Origin: Pseudomonas chlororaphis subsp. aurantiaca
GTDB lineage: Bacteria > Pseudomonadota > Gammaproteobacteria > Pseudomonadales > Pseudomonadaceae
NCBI RefSeq assembly: GCF_013466605.1
Contig: NZ_CP059162.1
Coordinates: 930,001-994,000, forward strand
DNA length: 64,000 bases
Direction: 5' to 3'
Below, in pieces: positions 1-12,843 of this stretch. The position numbers and the translations under genes were made by a program. A model generated the notes under the pieces. The model was not told where the DNA came from. It saw nothing but the letters and a program-made list of their open reading frames with translations, and made no database searches. Every line of letters starts with the position of its first letter. The stretch's first letter is position 1.

Positions 1-2914
<2,914 letters not shown>

Positions 2915-2918
<4 letters not shown>

Positions 2919-3391
2919 ATAAATACCCAATGACCGTCCAGGGCTCCAAGGCCCTGGAAGAAGAGTTGACGTTCCTCAGCAAGGTCGAGCGGCCACGCTT
3001 GAGCCAGGCCATCGGTGAGGCTCGTGAGCTCGGTGACCTCAAGGAAAACGCTGAATACCATGCTGCCCGCGAGGAGCAGGGAATGGTTGAGGCGCGGATC
3101 CGTGACATTGAAGGCCGCCTGCAAAACTCGGTTGTCATCGATGTGACGAGCATTCCTCATACAGGCAAGGTGATCTTCGGCACTACCGTCGAAATCGCCA
3201 ACGTCGAAACCGATGAAAGCGTCACTTACCAGATCGTTGGTGAGGATGAGGCTGACATCAAGCTCGGAAAGATCTCTGTAGGTTCGCCCATTGCCCGTGC
3301 CTTGATCGCCAAGGAAGAGGGTGATGTGGTTGCCGTTAAAACGCCTAGCGGCGTGATCGAGTACGAGATTGTCGAAGTCCGCCACATCTGA
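2915..3391 (+). CDS. greA: transcription elongation factor GreA
   Basis: This 158-residue protein has the usual GreA length and layout. The N-terminal coiled coil carries the acidic tip ([16 protein letters not shown], about residues 41-56), and the C-terminal FKBP-like domain ends in a [10 protein letters not shown] stretch. GreA binds in the secondary channel of RNA polymerase and stimulates cleavage of backtracked transcripts. Its start overlaps the carB stop by four bases and is preceded by AGGATTGAAGG. The carB-greA order is typical of pseudomonads. Confidence 0.97.
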
Positions 3392-3419
3392 ACCAGGGCG
3401 CCTGCTGAATGCAGGCGCC

Positions 3420-3824
3420 ATGCTTTGGCAACTGACCCAGATGTTGTGGGTTGGTGGTGTGTGGTTATTGCATGTCGGCTTATTGCCGGTGCTGGGCCAG
3501 ATTGGTCTGGCGCCGCTGCTGATCGAAGAGATCGGCAATGTGCTGAGTGCGCTGTTGGTTGTTTTTTCAGCGGTATGCATCGTTCTTCAGATGCTGGTAC
3601 TGGTACGTGCTGAAGGGCTGGCGAGCCTGTTGCGGGATATGCGAGGGCAGTTGCTGTTGATGGCGTTATGTGCGTGCGCGATGTATTTCGTGGTGCGTTT
3701 AGGGCTATCGGATGTCGAGCGCTGGCAGCTGTTCAGCTATCTTGTCTTGGGTTTTTCTGGCCTGGTGCTGGTACTGCAGCCGGTGCCTGGATGGAGTGGC
3801 AGGGCGCGCGAAGCACGCCCTTGA
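3420..3824 (+). CDS. small inner-membrane protein (DUF4149-like)
   Basis: This 134-residue protein is mostly hydrophobic, with about four predicted membrane helices (near residues 5-25, 42-62, 76-95 and 104-122). It sits between greA and yhbY, where P. aeruginosa has an uncharacterised gene (PA4754). The MLWVGGVWLLHVGLLPVLG opening resembles DUF4149 proteins, but I could not confirm the family. The frame opens further upstream at a TTG (3369) inside greA. I chose the ATG at 3420 because it begins the first membrane helix and clears greA; its ribosome-binding site is weak. The function is unknown. Confidence 0.75.
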   Translation: MLWQLTQMLWVGGVWLLHVGLLPVLGQIGLAPLLIEEIGNVLSALLVVFSAVCIVLQMLVLVRAEGLASLLRDMRGQLLLMALCACAMYFVVRLGLSDVERWQLFSYLVLGFSGLVLVLQPVPGWSGRAREARP

Positions 3825-3836
3825 CCCCTGTCGACG

Positions 3837-4145
3837 TCAGTGGAAGCGATGGACGTTGGACAGTTGCTTGTTTACCTTGGCGTTCTTGCGATAAATCAAC
3901 GCCATTTTGCCGATGACCTGCACCAGATCCGCTTTGCCGGCCTTGCACAGTTCTGCAATGGCTTCCAGGCGGGACTCGCGTTCGAGGATGTTGAGCTTGA
4001 TTTTGATCAGCTCATGATCGCTCAAGGCGCGTTCAAGTTCGGCCAACACACCTTCGGTCAAACCGTTGTCAGCCACAGTCAATACTGGTTTCAGATGGTG
4101 GCCAATGGATTTGTACTGTTTCTTCTGCTCTTGAGTGAGCGGCAT
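3837..4145 (-). CDS. yhbY: YhbY-family ribosome assembly RNA-binding protein
   Basis: The 102-residue product is a single CRM (CRS1-YhbY) RNA-binding domain. Visible features are the opening LTQEQKKQYKSIGHHLKPV, the glycine-containing VADNGLTEGV and the HELIKIKLN segment. In E. coli YhbY associates with 50S ribosome precursors. It is transcribed away from rlmE, another 50S biogenesis factor, and shares a 106-bp divergent promoter region with it. The 3' end faces the membrane-protein gene ending at 3824. Confidence 0.93.
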   Translation of the reverse strand: MPLTQEQKKQYKSIGHHLKPVLTVADNGLTEGVLAELERALSDHELIKIKLNILERESRLEAIAELCKAGKADLVQVIGKMALIYRKNAKVNKQLSNVHRFH

Positions 4146-4251
4146 AATCTGACCCCTGCGTCTGATCTTGTAAAAAGCGGCGGCCAGTTTACCCGAGCGC
4201 GTCCGGGACCGCCCAGTTAATCACGACCCGTTTTATTTTTTGAGGTGGCCC

Positions 4252-4881
4252 GTGGCCCGTTCCAAGACAAGCCATAACTGGCTGAAAGAGCACTTCAACG
4301 ACCCATTCGTCAAAATGGCGCAAAAAGATGGGTACCGTTCGCGCGCCAGCTACAAACTGCTGGAAATCCAGGAAAAGGATCGTTTGATCCGGCCGGGAAT
4401 GAGCGTAATCGACCTGGGCGCGGCGCCAGGAGGCTGGTCGCAGGTGACCAGTCGTCTGATTGGTGGGCAGGGGCGGCTGATCGCTTCCGACATCCTGGAA
4501 ATGGACAGCATCCCTGATGTCACCTTTATTCAGGGCGACTTCACCGAAGACGCTGTGTTGGCTCAAATCCTCGAGGCGGTCGGAAATTCCCAGGTTGACC
4601 TTGTGATTTCCGATATGGCCCCCAATATGAGTGGTACGCCTGCCGTAGATATGCCGCGGGCGATGTTTCTGTGCGAGTTGGCACTTGATCTGGCGGGACG
4701 GGTTCTTCGTCCCGGTGGCGACTTCCTGATAAAGATTTTCCAGGGAGAGGGTTTCGACGAATACCACAAGAACGTTCGCAAGATGTTCGACAAGGTAGTG
4801 ATGCGCAAGCCGAGTTCTTCCCGTGATCGTTCTCGCGAGCAGTATCTGCTGGGACGTGGCTTTCGTGGGCGTATCGAGTAA
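4252..4881 (+). CDS. rlmE: 23S rRNA 2'-O-ribose U2552 methyltransferase RlmE
   Basis: The 209-residue length equals the E. coli enzyme. RlmE (FtsJ/RrmJ) methylates U2552 in the A loop of 23S rRNA late in 50S assembly. The SAM-binding loop is [12 protein letters not shown] (residues 54-65). The K-D-K-E catalytic set is present at K35, D121, K161 and E196. The GTG at 4252 is chosen because TGAGGTGG (4241-4248) lies just upstream and the protein then begins [10 protein letters not shown]; a TTG at 4240 would add four unconserved residues. It precedes ftsH, as in E. coli. Confidence 0.96.
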   Translation: MARSKTSHNWLKEHFNDPFVKMAQKDGYRSRASYKLLEIQEKDRLIRPGMSVIDLGAAPGGWSQVTSRLIGGQGRLIASDILEMDSIPDVTFIQGDFTEDAVLAQILEAVGNSQVDLVISDMAPNMSGTPAVDMPRAMFLCELALDLAGRVLRPGGDFLIKIFQGEGFDEYHKNVRKMFDKVVMRKPSSSRDRSREQYLLGRGFRGRIE

Positions 4882-5073
4882 AGGTTGTTTTTGACCGGGT
4901 TGATAGTTTTTTCGTATTTCGCCCCTGGGGTTTAAGCGAATATTGTGTAATCTGGGTTTCACAAAGGGTTACAGACAGCGCCTGCCAGAGCTGTAGGTAA
5001 TGTAGTAAGTTAGGTCGGTGAATATCATGCGAAGCGCGCGCCAGCAGCGGAGCTTGCTTCAGAGGGTAGTTAA

Positions 5074-6987
5074 TTGAACGATATGGCAAAGAATCTGATC
5101 CTGTGGTTGATCATCGCGGCTGTCCTGGTGACGGTGATGAACAACTTCTCCAGCCCTAACGAGCCGCAGACCCTCAACTATTCCGACTTTATCCAGCAAG
5201 TTAAGGATGGCAAGGTCGAGCGCGTAGCCGTTGATGGTTATGTGATTACCGGCAAGCGCAACGATGGCGATAGCTTCAAGACCATTCGTCCTGCGATTCA
5301 GGATAATGGCCTGATCGGTGACCTGGTGGATAACCATGTGGTCGTCGAAGGCAAGCAGCCTGAACAGCAAAGCATCTGGACCCAACTGCTGGTCGCCAGC
5401 TTCCCGATCCTTGTGATCATCGCTGTCTTCATGTTCTTCATGCGGCAGATGCAGGGTGGTGCCGGTGGCAAAGGCGGGCCGATGAGCTTTGGCAAGAGCA
5501 AGGCGCGCCTGTTGTCCGAAGACCAGGTGAAAACCACCCTGGCGGATGTCGCGGGTTGCGACGAGGCCAAGGAAGAAGTGGGCGAGCTGGTTGAATTCCT
5601 CCGCGATCCAGGCAAGTTCCAGCGTCTGGGTGGCCGTATTCCTCGTGGCGTGCTGATGGTTGGCCCGCCTGGTACCGGTAAGACCTTGCTGGCCAAGGCC
5701 ATTGCTGGTGAAGCCAAGGTTCCGTTCTTCACCATTTCCGGTTCCGACTTCGTCGAAATGTTCGTTGGTGTAGGTGCCAGCCGCGTTCGCGATATGTTCG
5801 AGCAGGCCAAGAAACATGCTCCGTGCATTATTTTCATCGACGAAATCGATGCTGTCGGTCGCCATCGTGGTGCTGGCATGGGTGGTGGTCATGATGAGCG
5901 TGAACAGACTCTCAACCAGTTGCTGGTCGAGATGGATGGCTTTGAAATGAATGACGGCATCATTGTCATTGCCGCCACCAACCGTCCTGACGTGCTGGAC
6001 CCGGCGCTGCTGCGTCCTGGTCGCTTCGACCGTCAGGTCGTGGTCGGTCTGCCGGATATTCGTGGTCGTGAGCAGATCCTGAAAGTCCATATGCGTAAAG
6101 TGCCAATGGGTGAGGATGTTGCACCGGCAGTGATCGCTCGTGGTACGCCCGGCTTCTCTGGTGCCGATCTGGCCAACCTGGTGAACGAGGCGTCGCTCTT
6201 CGCTGCCCGTAGTGGCAAGCGCATCGTCGAGATGAAAGAGTTCGAACTGGCAAAAGACAAGATCATGATGGGCGCAGAGCGCAAATCTATGGTCATGTCC
6301 GAGAAGGAAAAGCAGAACACTGCTTATCACGAAGCGGGCCACGCCATTGTTGGTCGCGTGGTGCCTGAGCACGATCCGGTCTACAAGGTTTCGATCATCC
6401 CGCGCGGTCGGGCTCTGGGTGTGACCATGTTCCTGCCGGAAGAGGATCGATACAGCCTGTCCAAGCGTGCGCTGATCAGTCAGATATGCTCGCTGTACGG
6501 CGGTCGTATCGCTGAAGAAATGACATTGGGCTTTGACGGTGTAACTACCGGTGCTTCCAACGACATCATGCGCGCCAGTCAGATTGCGCGGAACATGGTG
6601 ACCAAGTGGGGGTTGTCCGAAAAGCTGGGCCCGTTGATGTACGCCGAAGAAGAGGGCGAGGTTTTTCTGGGGCGCAGTGCTGGCAGCCAGCATGCCAGCC
6701 TGTCTGCGGAAACTGCCAAGCTGATCGATTCCGAAGTTCGTAGCATCATCGACCAATGCTATGGCACCGCCAAGCAGATCCTCACGGATAACCGCGACAA
6801 GCTGGATGCAATGGCTGACGCCTTGATGAAGTATGAAACCATCGATGCCGAGCAGATCGACGACATCATGGCAGGTCGTACCCCTCGCGAGCCTCGCGAT
6901 TGGGAGGGCGGTTCGGGTACCACACCTCCGGTGGTGCAGAATGAACGCCCAGAGACACCGATCGGCGGCCCGGCTGCTGACCACTAA
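5074..6987 (+). CDS. ftsH: ATP-dependent zinc metalloprotease FtsH
   Basis: This is a 637-residue membrane AAA+ protease that degrades unassembled membrane proteins and regulatory proteins such as LpxC and RpoH in enterics. Two membrane helices (about 8-24 and 104-123) flank a periplasmic domain. Walker A is GPPGTGKT (197-204), Walker B is IIFIDEID, and the zinc site HEAGH is at 419-423. AGAGGG at 5061-5066 is seven bases before TTG 5074, favouring that start (MNDMAKN) over the ATG at 5083; a similar upstream start is known in E. coli. The 190-bp gap after rlmE probably holds its promoter. Confidence 0.97.
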   Translation: MNDMAKNLILWLIIAAVLVTVMNNFSSPNEPQTLNYSDFIQQVKDGKVERVAVDGYVITGKRNDGDSFKTIRPAIQDNGLIGDLVDNHVVVEGKQPEQQSIWTQLLVASFPILVIIAVFMFFMRQMQGGAGGKGGPMSFGKSKARLLSEDQVKTTLADVAGCDEAKEEVGELVEFLRDPGKFQRLGGRIPRGVLMVGPPGTGKTLLAKAIAGEAKVPFFTISGSDFVEMFVGVGASRVRDMFEQAKKHAPCIIFIDEIDAVGRHRGAGMGGGHDEREQTLNQLLVEMDGFEMNDGIIVIAATNRPDVLDPALLRPGRFDRQVVVGLPDIRGREQILKVHMRKVPMGEDVAPAVIARGTPGFSGADLANLVNEASLFAARSGKRIVEMKEFELAKDKIMMGAERKSMVMSEKEKQNTAYHEAGHAIVGRVVPEHDPVYKVSIIPRGRALGVTMFLPEEDRYSLSKRALISQICSLYGGRIAEEMTLGFDGVTTGASNDIMRASQIARNMVTKWGLSEKLGPLMYAEEEGEVFLGRSAGSQHASLSAETAKLIDSEVRSIIDQCYGTAKQILTDNRDKLDAMADALMKYETIDAEQIDDIMAGRTPREPRDWEGGSGTTPPVVQNERPETPIGGPAADH

Positions 6988-6995
6988 GGCTTGAA

Positions 6996-7847
6996 ATGAC
7001 TTCTTCGTCGTCCTCGACCCGGTTGTCTTGCGGCAAGCGGGTTCTTGATTTGGCCCATGCGCATGTCATGGGCATTCTGAATGTAACTCCTGATTCCTTT
7101 TCCGATGGTGGCCGTTTCAGTCAACTGGATGCTGCCTTGCGCCATGCCGAGGGCATGGTGCAGGCGGGCGCGACGCTCATCGATGTGGGGGGCGAGTCCA
7201 CTCGTCCTGGTGCGCGGGCGGTATCGCCGCTTGAAGAGCTTGAGCGGGTAGCGCCTATCGTCGAGCGTATCCATCGTGAACTGGATGTCATTATCTCGGT
7301 CGATACATCCACGCCTGCGGTCATGCGCGAAACTGCGCGCTTGGGTGCGGGGTTGATCAATGATGTCCGTTCGTTGCGACGGGATGGAGCGCTGGATGCG
7401 GCAGCGGCCACAGGCTTACCGGTTTGCCTCATGCATATGCTCGGTGAGCCTGGCGATATGCAGGACAATCCGCAGTATCTGGATGTAACCAAGGAAGTGG
7501 GTGAGTTCCTGGCTGAGCGTATGGCTCAGTGCGCTGCAGTGGGTATTGGGCCGGAACGGATCATTCTGGATCCAGGTTTTGGCTTTGCGAAGACCCTGCA
7601 GCACAACCTGAGCCTGTTCAAGCATATGGACGCCCTGCAAGCCCTTGGTCGACCTCTGCTGGTCGGAGTTTCACGAAAGAGCATGATAGGTCAGGCATTG
7701 AGCCGTCCTGTCGGAGAGCGCCTGTATGGCGGGTTGGCTCTTGCTGCTCTGGCAATGTCCAAAGGCGCAAAGATTCTGCGGGTCCATGATGTGGCCGAGA
7801 CGGTGGATGTCATGCGGATGATTACAGCTGTGGAATCAGCCGAATAA
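6996..7847 (+). CDS. folP: dihydropteroate synthase
   Basis: This 283-residue TIM-barrel enzyme condenses 6-hydroxymethyl-dihydropterin pyrophosphate with p-aminobenzoate in folate synthesis and is the sulfonamide target. Diagnostic segments are [15 protein letters not shown] near residue 24, [12 protein letters not shown] near residue 61, and the [13 protein letters not shown] pterin-binding stretch. The ATG lies eight bases after the ftsH stop region with AAGG upstream. ftsH-folP-glmM-tpiA-secG is the conserved gammaproteobacterial order and probably an operon. Confidence 0.97.
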   Translation: MTSSSSSTRLSCGKRVLDLAHAHVMGILNVTPDSFSDGGRFSQLDAALRHAEGMVQAGATLIDVGGESTRPGARAVSPLEELERVAPIVERIHRELDVIISVDTSTPAVMRETARLGAGLINDVRSLRRDGALDAAAATGLPVCLMHMLGEPGDMQDNPQYLDVTKEVGEFLAERMAQCAAVGIGPERIILDPGFGFAKTLQHNLSLFKHMDALQALGRPLLVGVSRKSMIGQALSRPVGERLYGGLALAALAMSKGAKILRVHDVAETVDVMRMITAVESAE

Positions 7848-7863
7848 GAATGATGGAGCGCTT

Positions 7864-9201
7864 ATGAGCAAGAAATACTTTGGCACCGACGGCATTCGCG
7901 GTCGTGTGGGTGTGTACCCTATTACCCCTGAGTTCATGCTCAAGCTGGGCTGGGCCGCGGGTATGGCCTTTCGCAGCATGGGGGCCTGCCGCGTGTTGGT
8001 GGGCAAAGACACGCGTATTTCCGGTTACATGTTCGAGTCCGCGCTTGAAGCGGGCCTCTCTGCCGCCGGTGCAGATGTGATGCTGCTGGGTCCTATGCCT
8101 ACTCCTGCGATCGCCTACCTGACCCGCACTTTCCATGCTGAGGCGGGGATCGTGATCAGCGCGTCGCATAATCCTCACGATGATAACGGCATCAAGTTCT
8201 TCTCGGGCGAAGGTACCAAGCTCCCGGATGAAGTCGAGTTGATGATCGAGGAGCTGCTTGATGCGCCGATGGCCGTGGTGGAGTCGAGCAAGCTGGGCAA
8301 GGTGTCGCGTATCAATGATGCTTCGGGCCGTTACATTGAATTCTGTAAGAGCAGTGTTCCTTCCAGTACCAGCTTTGCCGGTCTGAAGATTGTTGTCGAT
8401 TGTGCCCATGGGGCGACCTACAAGGTGGCGCCAAGCGTTTTCCGTGAATTGGGCGCCGAGGTGGTGGTGCTCTCTGCGCAGCCTAACGGCCTGAACATCA
8501 ACGACAATTGCGGCTCCACTCATATGGGGCAATTGCAGGCTGCGGTACTGGCCGAGCATGCCGATCTGGGTATCGCCTTTGACGGCGATGGCGACCGGGT
8601 GTTGATGGTTGACCATACAGGCGCTGTCGTTGACGGCGACGAATTGCTGTTCATCATTGCCCGAGACCTGCATGCGCGTAACAAGCTGCAGGGCGGCGTG
8701 GTCGGGACCTTGATGAGCAATCTGGGGCTCGAGTTGGCTTTGGCTGACCTGGGTATTCCATTTGTACGCGCCAACGTTGGCGACCGTTATGTCATCGCTG
8801 AGCTGCTTGAGCGCCAATGGCTGGTAGGCGGTGAAAGCTCCGGCCATATCGTGTGCTTCCAGCACACCACCACGGGCGATGCGATCATTGCCGCTCTGCA
8901 GGTGTTGATGGCGCTGAAACGGCGTGATGAAGGGTTGGCACAGTCGCGTCAGGCGTTGCGCAAGTGCCCACAGATCCTGGTCAATGTCCGCTTTGGTGGC
9001 GGAACCAATCCCGTCGAGCATCCGGCTGTGAAAGAGGCCTGCGCGCGCGTCACTACCGCGATGGCTGGGCGTGGCCGGGTGTTGCTGCGCAAATCGGGCA
9101 CCGAGCCTTTGGTTCGCGTCATGGTTGAAGGCGACGATGAAGCCCAGGTCCGTGGCTATGTTGACGAACTGGCAAAACTGGTTGCCGAAGTTTCTGCCTG
9201 A
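7864..9201 (+). CDS. glmM: phosphoglucosamine mutase
   Basis: This 445-residue alpha-D-phosphohexomutase interconverts glucosamine-6-phosphate and glucosamine-1-phosphate on the route to UDP-GlcNAc for peptidoglycan and LPS. The phosphoserine loop is [11 protein letters not shown] with catalytic Ser101. The metal loop DGDGDR follows at about residue 241, the sugar loop GGESSGH near residue 323, and the phosphate-binding [12 protein letters not shown] near the end. The start follows GGAG and lies 16 bases after folP. Confidence 0.97.
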   Translation: MSKKYFGTDGIRGRVGVYPITPEFMLKLGWAAGMAFRSMGACRVLVGKDTRISGYMFESALEAGLSAAGADVMLLGPMPTPAIAYLTRTFHAEAGIVISASHNPHDDNGIKFFSGEGTKLPDEVELMIEELLDAPMAVVESSKLGKVSRINDASGRYIEFCKSSVPSSTSFAGLKIVVDCAHGATYKVAPSVFRELGAEVVVLSAQPNGLNINDNCGSTHMGQLQAAVLAEHADLGIAFDGDGDRVLMVDHTGAVVDGDELLFIIARDLHARNKLQGGVVGTLMSNLGLELALADLGIPFVRANVGDRYVIAELLERQWLVGGESSGHIVCFQHTTTGDAIIAALQVLMALKRRDEGLAQSRQALRKCPQILVNVRFGGGTNPVEHPAVKEACARVTTAMAGRGRVLLRKSGTEPLVRVMVEGDDEAQVRGYVDELAKLVAEVSA

Positions 9202-9267
9202 TTTCGGCTTGCCAGTGTTGATGCGGTTGGGTAACATCTGCGCCCACTTTGACCGACGAGGTACAGC

Positions 9268-10023
9268 ATGCGTCGCCCTATGGTAGCTGGTAACTGGAAA
9301 ATGCACGGTACCCGCGCCAGCGTCGCTGAGCTGATCAATGGCCTGCGTCATCTGGCCTTGCCAAGCGGTGTTGATGTCGCGGTATTCCCGCCTTGCTTGT
9401 ATATCAATCAAGTGATTGATGGCTTGAAGGGCAAGTCGATTTCGGTCGGCGCGCAGAATTCTGCGGTGGAGCCCATGCAAGGTGCGCTGACAGGAGAAAT
9501 TGCTCCGAGTCAGCTGGCGGATGCAGGTTGTTCCCTGGTGCTGGTTGGGCACTCCGAGCGTCGCCTGATGATGGGGGAGCGTGACGGTGCGCTGAATCGC
9601 AAATTTGCAGCAGCACAGGCTTGTGGTTTGATGCCGGTCTTGTGTGTGGGGGAAACCCTCGAGCAGCGCGAGGCCGGAAAGACTCTAGAAATTGTCGGGC
9701 GTCAGCTGGGCAGCATTATCGAAGAGTTGGGTGTTGGCGCGTTTGCCAATGCCGTTATCGCTTACGAGCCGGTCTGGGCCATTGGTACCGGGCTGACTGC
9801 TTCGCCGCAACAGGCTCAGGATGTGCATGCAGCCATCCGGGCGCAGTTGGCGGCAGAGAATTCTGAAGTGGCACGAGGTGTGCGGCTTCTATACGGCGGC
9901 AGCGTGAAGGCGGCCAATGCGGTCGAACTGTTCGGCATGCCGGATATCGATGGGGGGCTCATTGGTGGAGCTTCCCTGAATGCAGATGAGTTCGGTGCGA
10001 TCTGTCGCGCCGCGGGAAACTGA
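9268..10023 (+). CDS. tpiA: triosephosphate isomerase
   Basis: This 251-residue TIM-barrel enzyme interconverts dihydroxyacetone phosphate and glyceraldehyde-3-phosphate. The active-site residues are visible: Lys11 in GNWKMHG, His95 in VGHSERR and Glu167 in [11 protein letters not shown]. The phosphate-binding GGSVKAAN and GGLIGGASL follow. It sits 66 bp after glmM and four bases before secG. Confidence 0.98.
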   Translation: MRRPMVAGNWKMHGTRASVAELINGLRHLALPSGVDVAVFPPCLYINQVIDGLKGKSISVGAQNSAVEPMQGALTGEIAPSQLADAGCSLVLVGHSERRLMMGERDGALNRKFAAAQACGLMPVLCVGETLEQREAGKTLEIVGRQLGSIIEELGVGAFANAVIAYEPVWAIGTGLTASPQQAQDVHAAIRAQLAAENSEVARGVRLLYGGSVKAANAVELFGMPDIDGGLIGGASLNADEFGAICRAAGN

Positions 10024-10027
10024 AAAA

Positions 10028-10411
10028 ATGCTGGAAACAGTCGTAGTCGTTTTTCATCTGCTGGGTGCGCTGGGCGTAGTAGCTCTGGTATTGCTGCAGC
10101 AGGGTAAAGGTGCGGACGCTGGCGCGTCTTTCGGAGCAGGTGCTTCAAATACTGTGTTCGGAAGCCAAGGTTCCTCTACCTTTCTTAGTAAGTTTACTGC
10201 TATACTTGCCGCAGGTTTTTTCATAACCAGCTTAGGGTTAGGTTACTTTGCTAAAGAGAAAGCTCATGAGCTGACTCAAGTAGGTTTGCCAGATCCAGCG
10301 GTGCTTGAAGTGCAAAAGCAAAAACCGGCTTCTGATGATGTCCCGGTGCTCCAAGAGCAAAAGTCGGCAACCAATGCGACTGACGTACCTCCAGCTCAAG
10401 AGCAGAAGTAA
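10028..10411 (+). CDS. secG: protein-export membrane protein SecG
   Basis: This 127-residue SecYEG translocon subunit has two membrane helices (about 3-22 and 53-72). The conserved loop includes [25 protein letters not shown]. The ATG at 10028 follows the tpiA stop by four bases. The C-terminal tail has imperfect [12 protein letters not shown] / [12 protein letters not shown] / QEQK repeats. The stretch from about 10140 to 10270 is visibly more AT-rich and uses rarer codons than neighbouring housekeeping genes. Confidence 0.95.
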   Translation: MLETVVVVFHLLGALGVVALVLLQQGKGADAGASFGAGASNTVFGSQGSSTFLSKFTAILAAGFFITSLGLGYFAKEKAHELTQVGLPDPAVLEVQKQKPASDDVPVLQEQKSATNATDVPPAQEQK

Positions 10412-10440
10412 GAAGAGTTTCACGCAGTAACGTAGTCTAT

Positions 10441-10526
10441 GCCGAGGTGGTGGAATTGGTAGACACGCAACCTTGAGGTGGTTGTGCCCATAGGGTGTAG
10501 GGGTTCGAGTCCCCTTCTCGGTACCA
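10441..10526 (+). tRNA. tRNA-Leu(GAG)
   Basis: The 86-base gene folds as a long-variable-arm tRNA. The acceptor GCCGAGG pairs with TCTCGGT with terminal wobbles. The anticodon stem CAACC/GGTTG encloses loop TTGAGGT with anticodon GAG, the T arm is GGGGTTCGAGTCCCC, and CCA is encoded. It lies between secG and the initiator tRNA, the usual Pseudomonas position. Confidence 0.96.
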
Positions 10527-10535
10527 ATTATCAGG

Positions 10536-10562
10536 AGAGCCCGCTGTTGCGGGCTTTCTTGT
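10536..10562 (+). terminator. hairpin after tRNA-Leu
   Basis: AGCCCGC / GCGGGCT form a seven-base stem with a short TGTT loop, followed by TTCTT. It is a modest intrinsic terminator or processing hairpin ten bases after the tRNA CCA end. Confidence 0.6.
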
Positions 10563-10622
10563 AGGTGGAAGGTTACATTGACCCAAAAAGGGATCGGTCG
10601 TATACTTCCGCCCCAGCTTTGT

Positions 10623-10699
<77 letters not shown>

Positions 10700-10709
10700 G
10701 TTTTAGCGG

Positions 10710-10732
10710 AGCCCCTTTTCAGGGGCTTTTTG
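10710..10732 (+). terminator. intrinsic terminator after tRNA-fMet
   Basis: AGCCCC / GGGGCT stem with loop TTTTCA, followed by a T-run. It is ten bases downstream of the initiator tRNA and separates it from rimP. Confidence 0.85.
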
Positions 10733-10829
10733 TTAGCTGGACACTTTATAACGCCGCTATTCAACGGCGTTTCCGGGATGGGCGCTTCGCCCATTTTTTA
10801 TTTGCACAAGCATGCACGAGGGGGTTCAG

Positions 10830-11288
10830 GTGTCGAGCAAGCTAGAACAGTTGCAGGCCTTGTTGGCCCCGGTGGTCGTGGCCCTTGGCTATGAATGCTG
10901 GGGTATCGAGTTTTCGGCTCAAGGTCGCCACTCACTGTTGCGCGTTTATATCGATAAAGAAGGCGGTGTGCTGGTGGACGACTGTGCCATCGTCAGCCGT
11001 CAGATCAGCGGCGTTCTGGATGTCGAAGATCCGATCTCCGTTGAATACACCCTTGAAGTTTCCTCTCCTGGCATGGAACGCCCGCTGTTCACACTTGAAC
11101 AGTTTGCCAAGTATGTCGGTGAACAAGTGAAGATCAAGCTGCGCTCGCCTTTTGAAGGCCGGCGTAATTTTCAGGGCCTTCTCCGCGGGGTGGAGGAGCA
11201 GGACGTCGTGGTGCAGGTGGAAGACCATGAGTTTCTGTTGCCGATCGACATGATCGACAAGGCCCACATAATTCCCAGTTTTGACTGA
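10830..11288 (+). CDS. rimP: ribosome maturation factor RimP
   Basis: This 152-residue protein is needed for 30S maturation. Family signatures are GYECWGIEF near the start, [16 protein letters not shown], and SSPGMERPL. The GTG at 10830 (VSSKLEQLQ) is chosen because ACGAGGGGG (10816-10824) stands at proper distance; an in-frame ATG at 10812 would place that element inside the coding region. It is the first gene of the conserved rimP-nusA-infB-rbfA-truB-rpsO-pnp string. Confidence 0.95.
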   Translation: MSSKLEQLQALLAPVVVALGYECWGIEFSAQGRHSLLRVYIDKEGGVLVDDCAIVSRQISGVLDVEDPISVEYTLEVSSPGMERPLFTLEQFAKYVGEQVKIKLRSPFEGRRNFQGLLRGVEEQDVVVQVEDHEFLLPIDMIDKAHIIPSFD

Positions 11289-11335
11289 GACGCGGATCCC
11301 GCGGATCCAATGGCTTGCGAAAGGCGAGGCGTACG

Positions 11336-12817
11336 ATGAGCAAAGAAGTACTGCTGGTTGTTGAGTCGGTATCCAATGAAAAGGGTGTACCGGCAAGCGT
11401 AATTTTTGAAGCGCTGGAGCTGGCTTTGGCCACTGCTACCAAAAAGCGTTTCGAGGACGAAGTCGATCTGCGTGTGGAAATCAATCGCCACACCGGTGCC
11501 TACGAGACTTTTCGTCGCTGGACGGTAGTCGAGGAAGCCGATCTGGACGATCCGGCCGTGGAAACCTGGCCGAGCAAGGTCCAGGAAACCCATCCGGGCG
11601 CCAAAGTCGGTGATGTCGTCGAAGAAAAGATCGAGTCGATCGAGTTCGGCCGCATTGCTGCGCAGACCGCCAAACAGGTCATCGTGCAGAAAGTCCGCGA
11701 AGCCGAGCGTGCTCAAGTCGTTGACGCTTACCGCGAGCGCCTGGGTGAGATCATCTCCGGCACCGTGAAAAAAGTGACCCGCGACAACGTGATCGTCGAC
11801 CTGGGTAACAACGCCGAAGCGCTGTTGGCCCGTGAAGACATCATTTCCCGCGAGACTTTCCGGGTTGGCGTGCGCCTTCGTGCGCTGCTCAAGGAAATCC
11901 GCACCGAGAACCGCGGCCCGCAGCTGATCCTGTCGCGTACCGCGCCGGAGATGCTGATCGAGCTGTTCCGTATCGAAGTGCCGGAAATCGCCGAAGGCCT
12001 GATCGAAGTCATGGCCGCATCCCGTGATCCGGGGTCGCGCGCCAAGATCGCGGTCCGTTCCAAAGACAAGCGCATTGACCCTCAGGGTGCGTGCATTGGT
12101 ATGCGCGGTTCGCGCGTCCAGGCCGTTTCCGGCGAGTTGGGCGGTGAGCGTGTGGACATCGTCCTGTGGGACGACAACCCGGCTCAGTTCGTGATCAATG
12201 CCATGTCGCCGGCTGAAGTCGCGGCAATTATCGTCGACGAAGATGCCCATGCCATGGACATCGCCGTTGGCGCAGACAATCTGGCTCAGGCCATCGGTCG
12301 CGGTGGTCAGAACGTGCGTCTGGCTAGCCAGTTGACTGGCTGGACCCTGAACGTGATGACCGAATCGGACATCCAGGCTAAGCAGCAAGCTGAAACCGGC
12401 GACATCCTGCGCAACTTCATCGAAGAGCTGGAAGTCGATGAAGAGCTGGCACAGGTGCTGGTTGATGAAGGCTTCACCAGCCTGGAAGAGATTGCCTACG
12501 TACCGTTGGAAGAAATGCTCAACATCGACGGCTTTGACGAAGACATCGTCAACGAGCTTCGCGCTCGTGCCAAGGATCGCTTGTTGACTAAAGCCATCGC
12601 TACTGAGGAAAAGCTGGCAGACGCCCATCCGGCCGAAGACCTGCTCTCGCTTGAGGGTATGGACAAGGATTTGGCGATGGAACTGGCGGTGCGCGGCGTA
12701 ATTACCCGCGAAGACCTGGCCGAGCAGTCTATTGACGACCTGCTCGACATCGACGGCATTGACGATGATCGTGCCGGCAAGTTGATCATGGCCGCCCGAG
12801 CCCATTGGTTCGAGTAA
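11336..12817 (+). CDS. nusA: transcription termination/antitermination factor NusA
   Basis: This 493-residue protein binds RNA polymerase and modulates pausing, termination and antitermination. The N-terminal domain begins [17 protein letters not shown]. An S1 domain follows ([18 protein letters not shown], from about residue 138). Two KH domains carry [12 protein letters not shown] and [12 protein letters not shown]. Two C-terminal acidic helix-hairpin-helix repeats follow, one containing [15 protein letters not shown], as in enterobacterial and pseudomonad NusA. I chose the ATG at 11336 (MSKEVLL) over an upstream frame extension because it matches the family start. Confidence 0.97.
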   Translation: MSKEVLLVVESVSNEKGVPASVIFEALELALATATKKRFEDEVDLRVEINRHTGAYETFRRWTVVEEADLDDPAVETWPSKVQETHPGAKVGDVVEEKIESIEFGRIAAQTAKQVIVQKVREAERAQVVDAYRERLGEIISGTVKKVTRDNVIVDLGNNAEALLAREDIISRETFRVGVRLRALLKEIRTENRGPQLILSRTAPEMLIELFRIEVPEIAEGLIEVMAASRDPGSRAKIAVRSKDKRIDPQGACIGMRGSRVQAVSGELGGERVDIVLWDDNPAQFVINAMSPAEVAAIIVDEDAHAMDIAVGADNLAQAIGRGGQNVRLASQLTGWTLNVMTESDIQAKQQAETGDILRNFIEELEVDEELAQVLVDEGFTSLEEIAYVPLEEMLNIDGFDEDIVNELRARAKDRLLTKAIATEEKLADAHPAEDLLSLEGMDKDLAMELAVRGVITREDLAEQSIDDLLDIDGIDDDRAGKLIMAARAHWFE

Positions 12818-12843
12818 TAGGCGCGGCCTGAGGAGAGAAGTGC

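Noticed and set aside
10140..10270. AT-rich stretch inside secG as a sign of transferred DNA
   Set aside because: The reading frame, membrane topology and gene order are normal for SecG. The local composition is more simply explained by hydrophobic codons and lineage drift.
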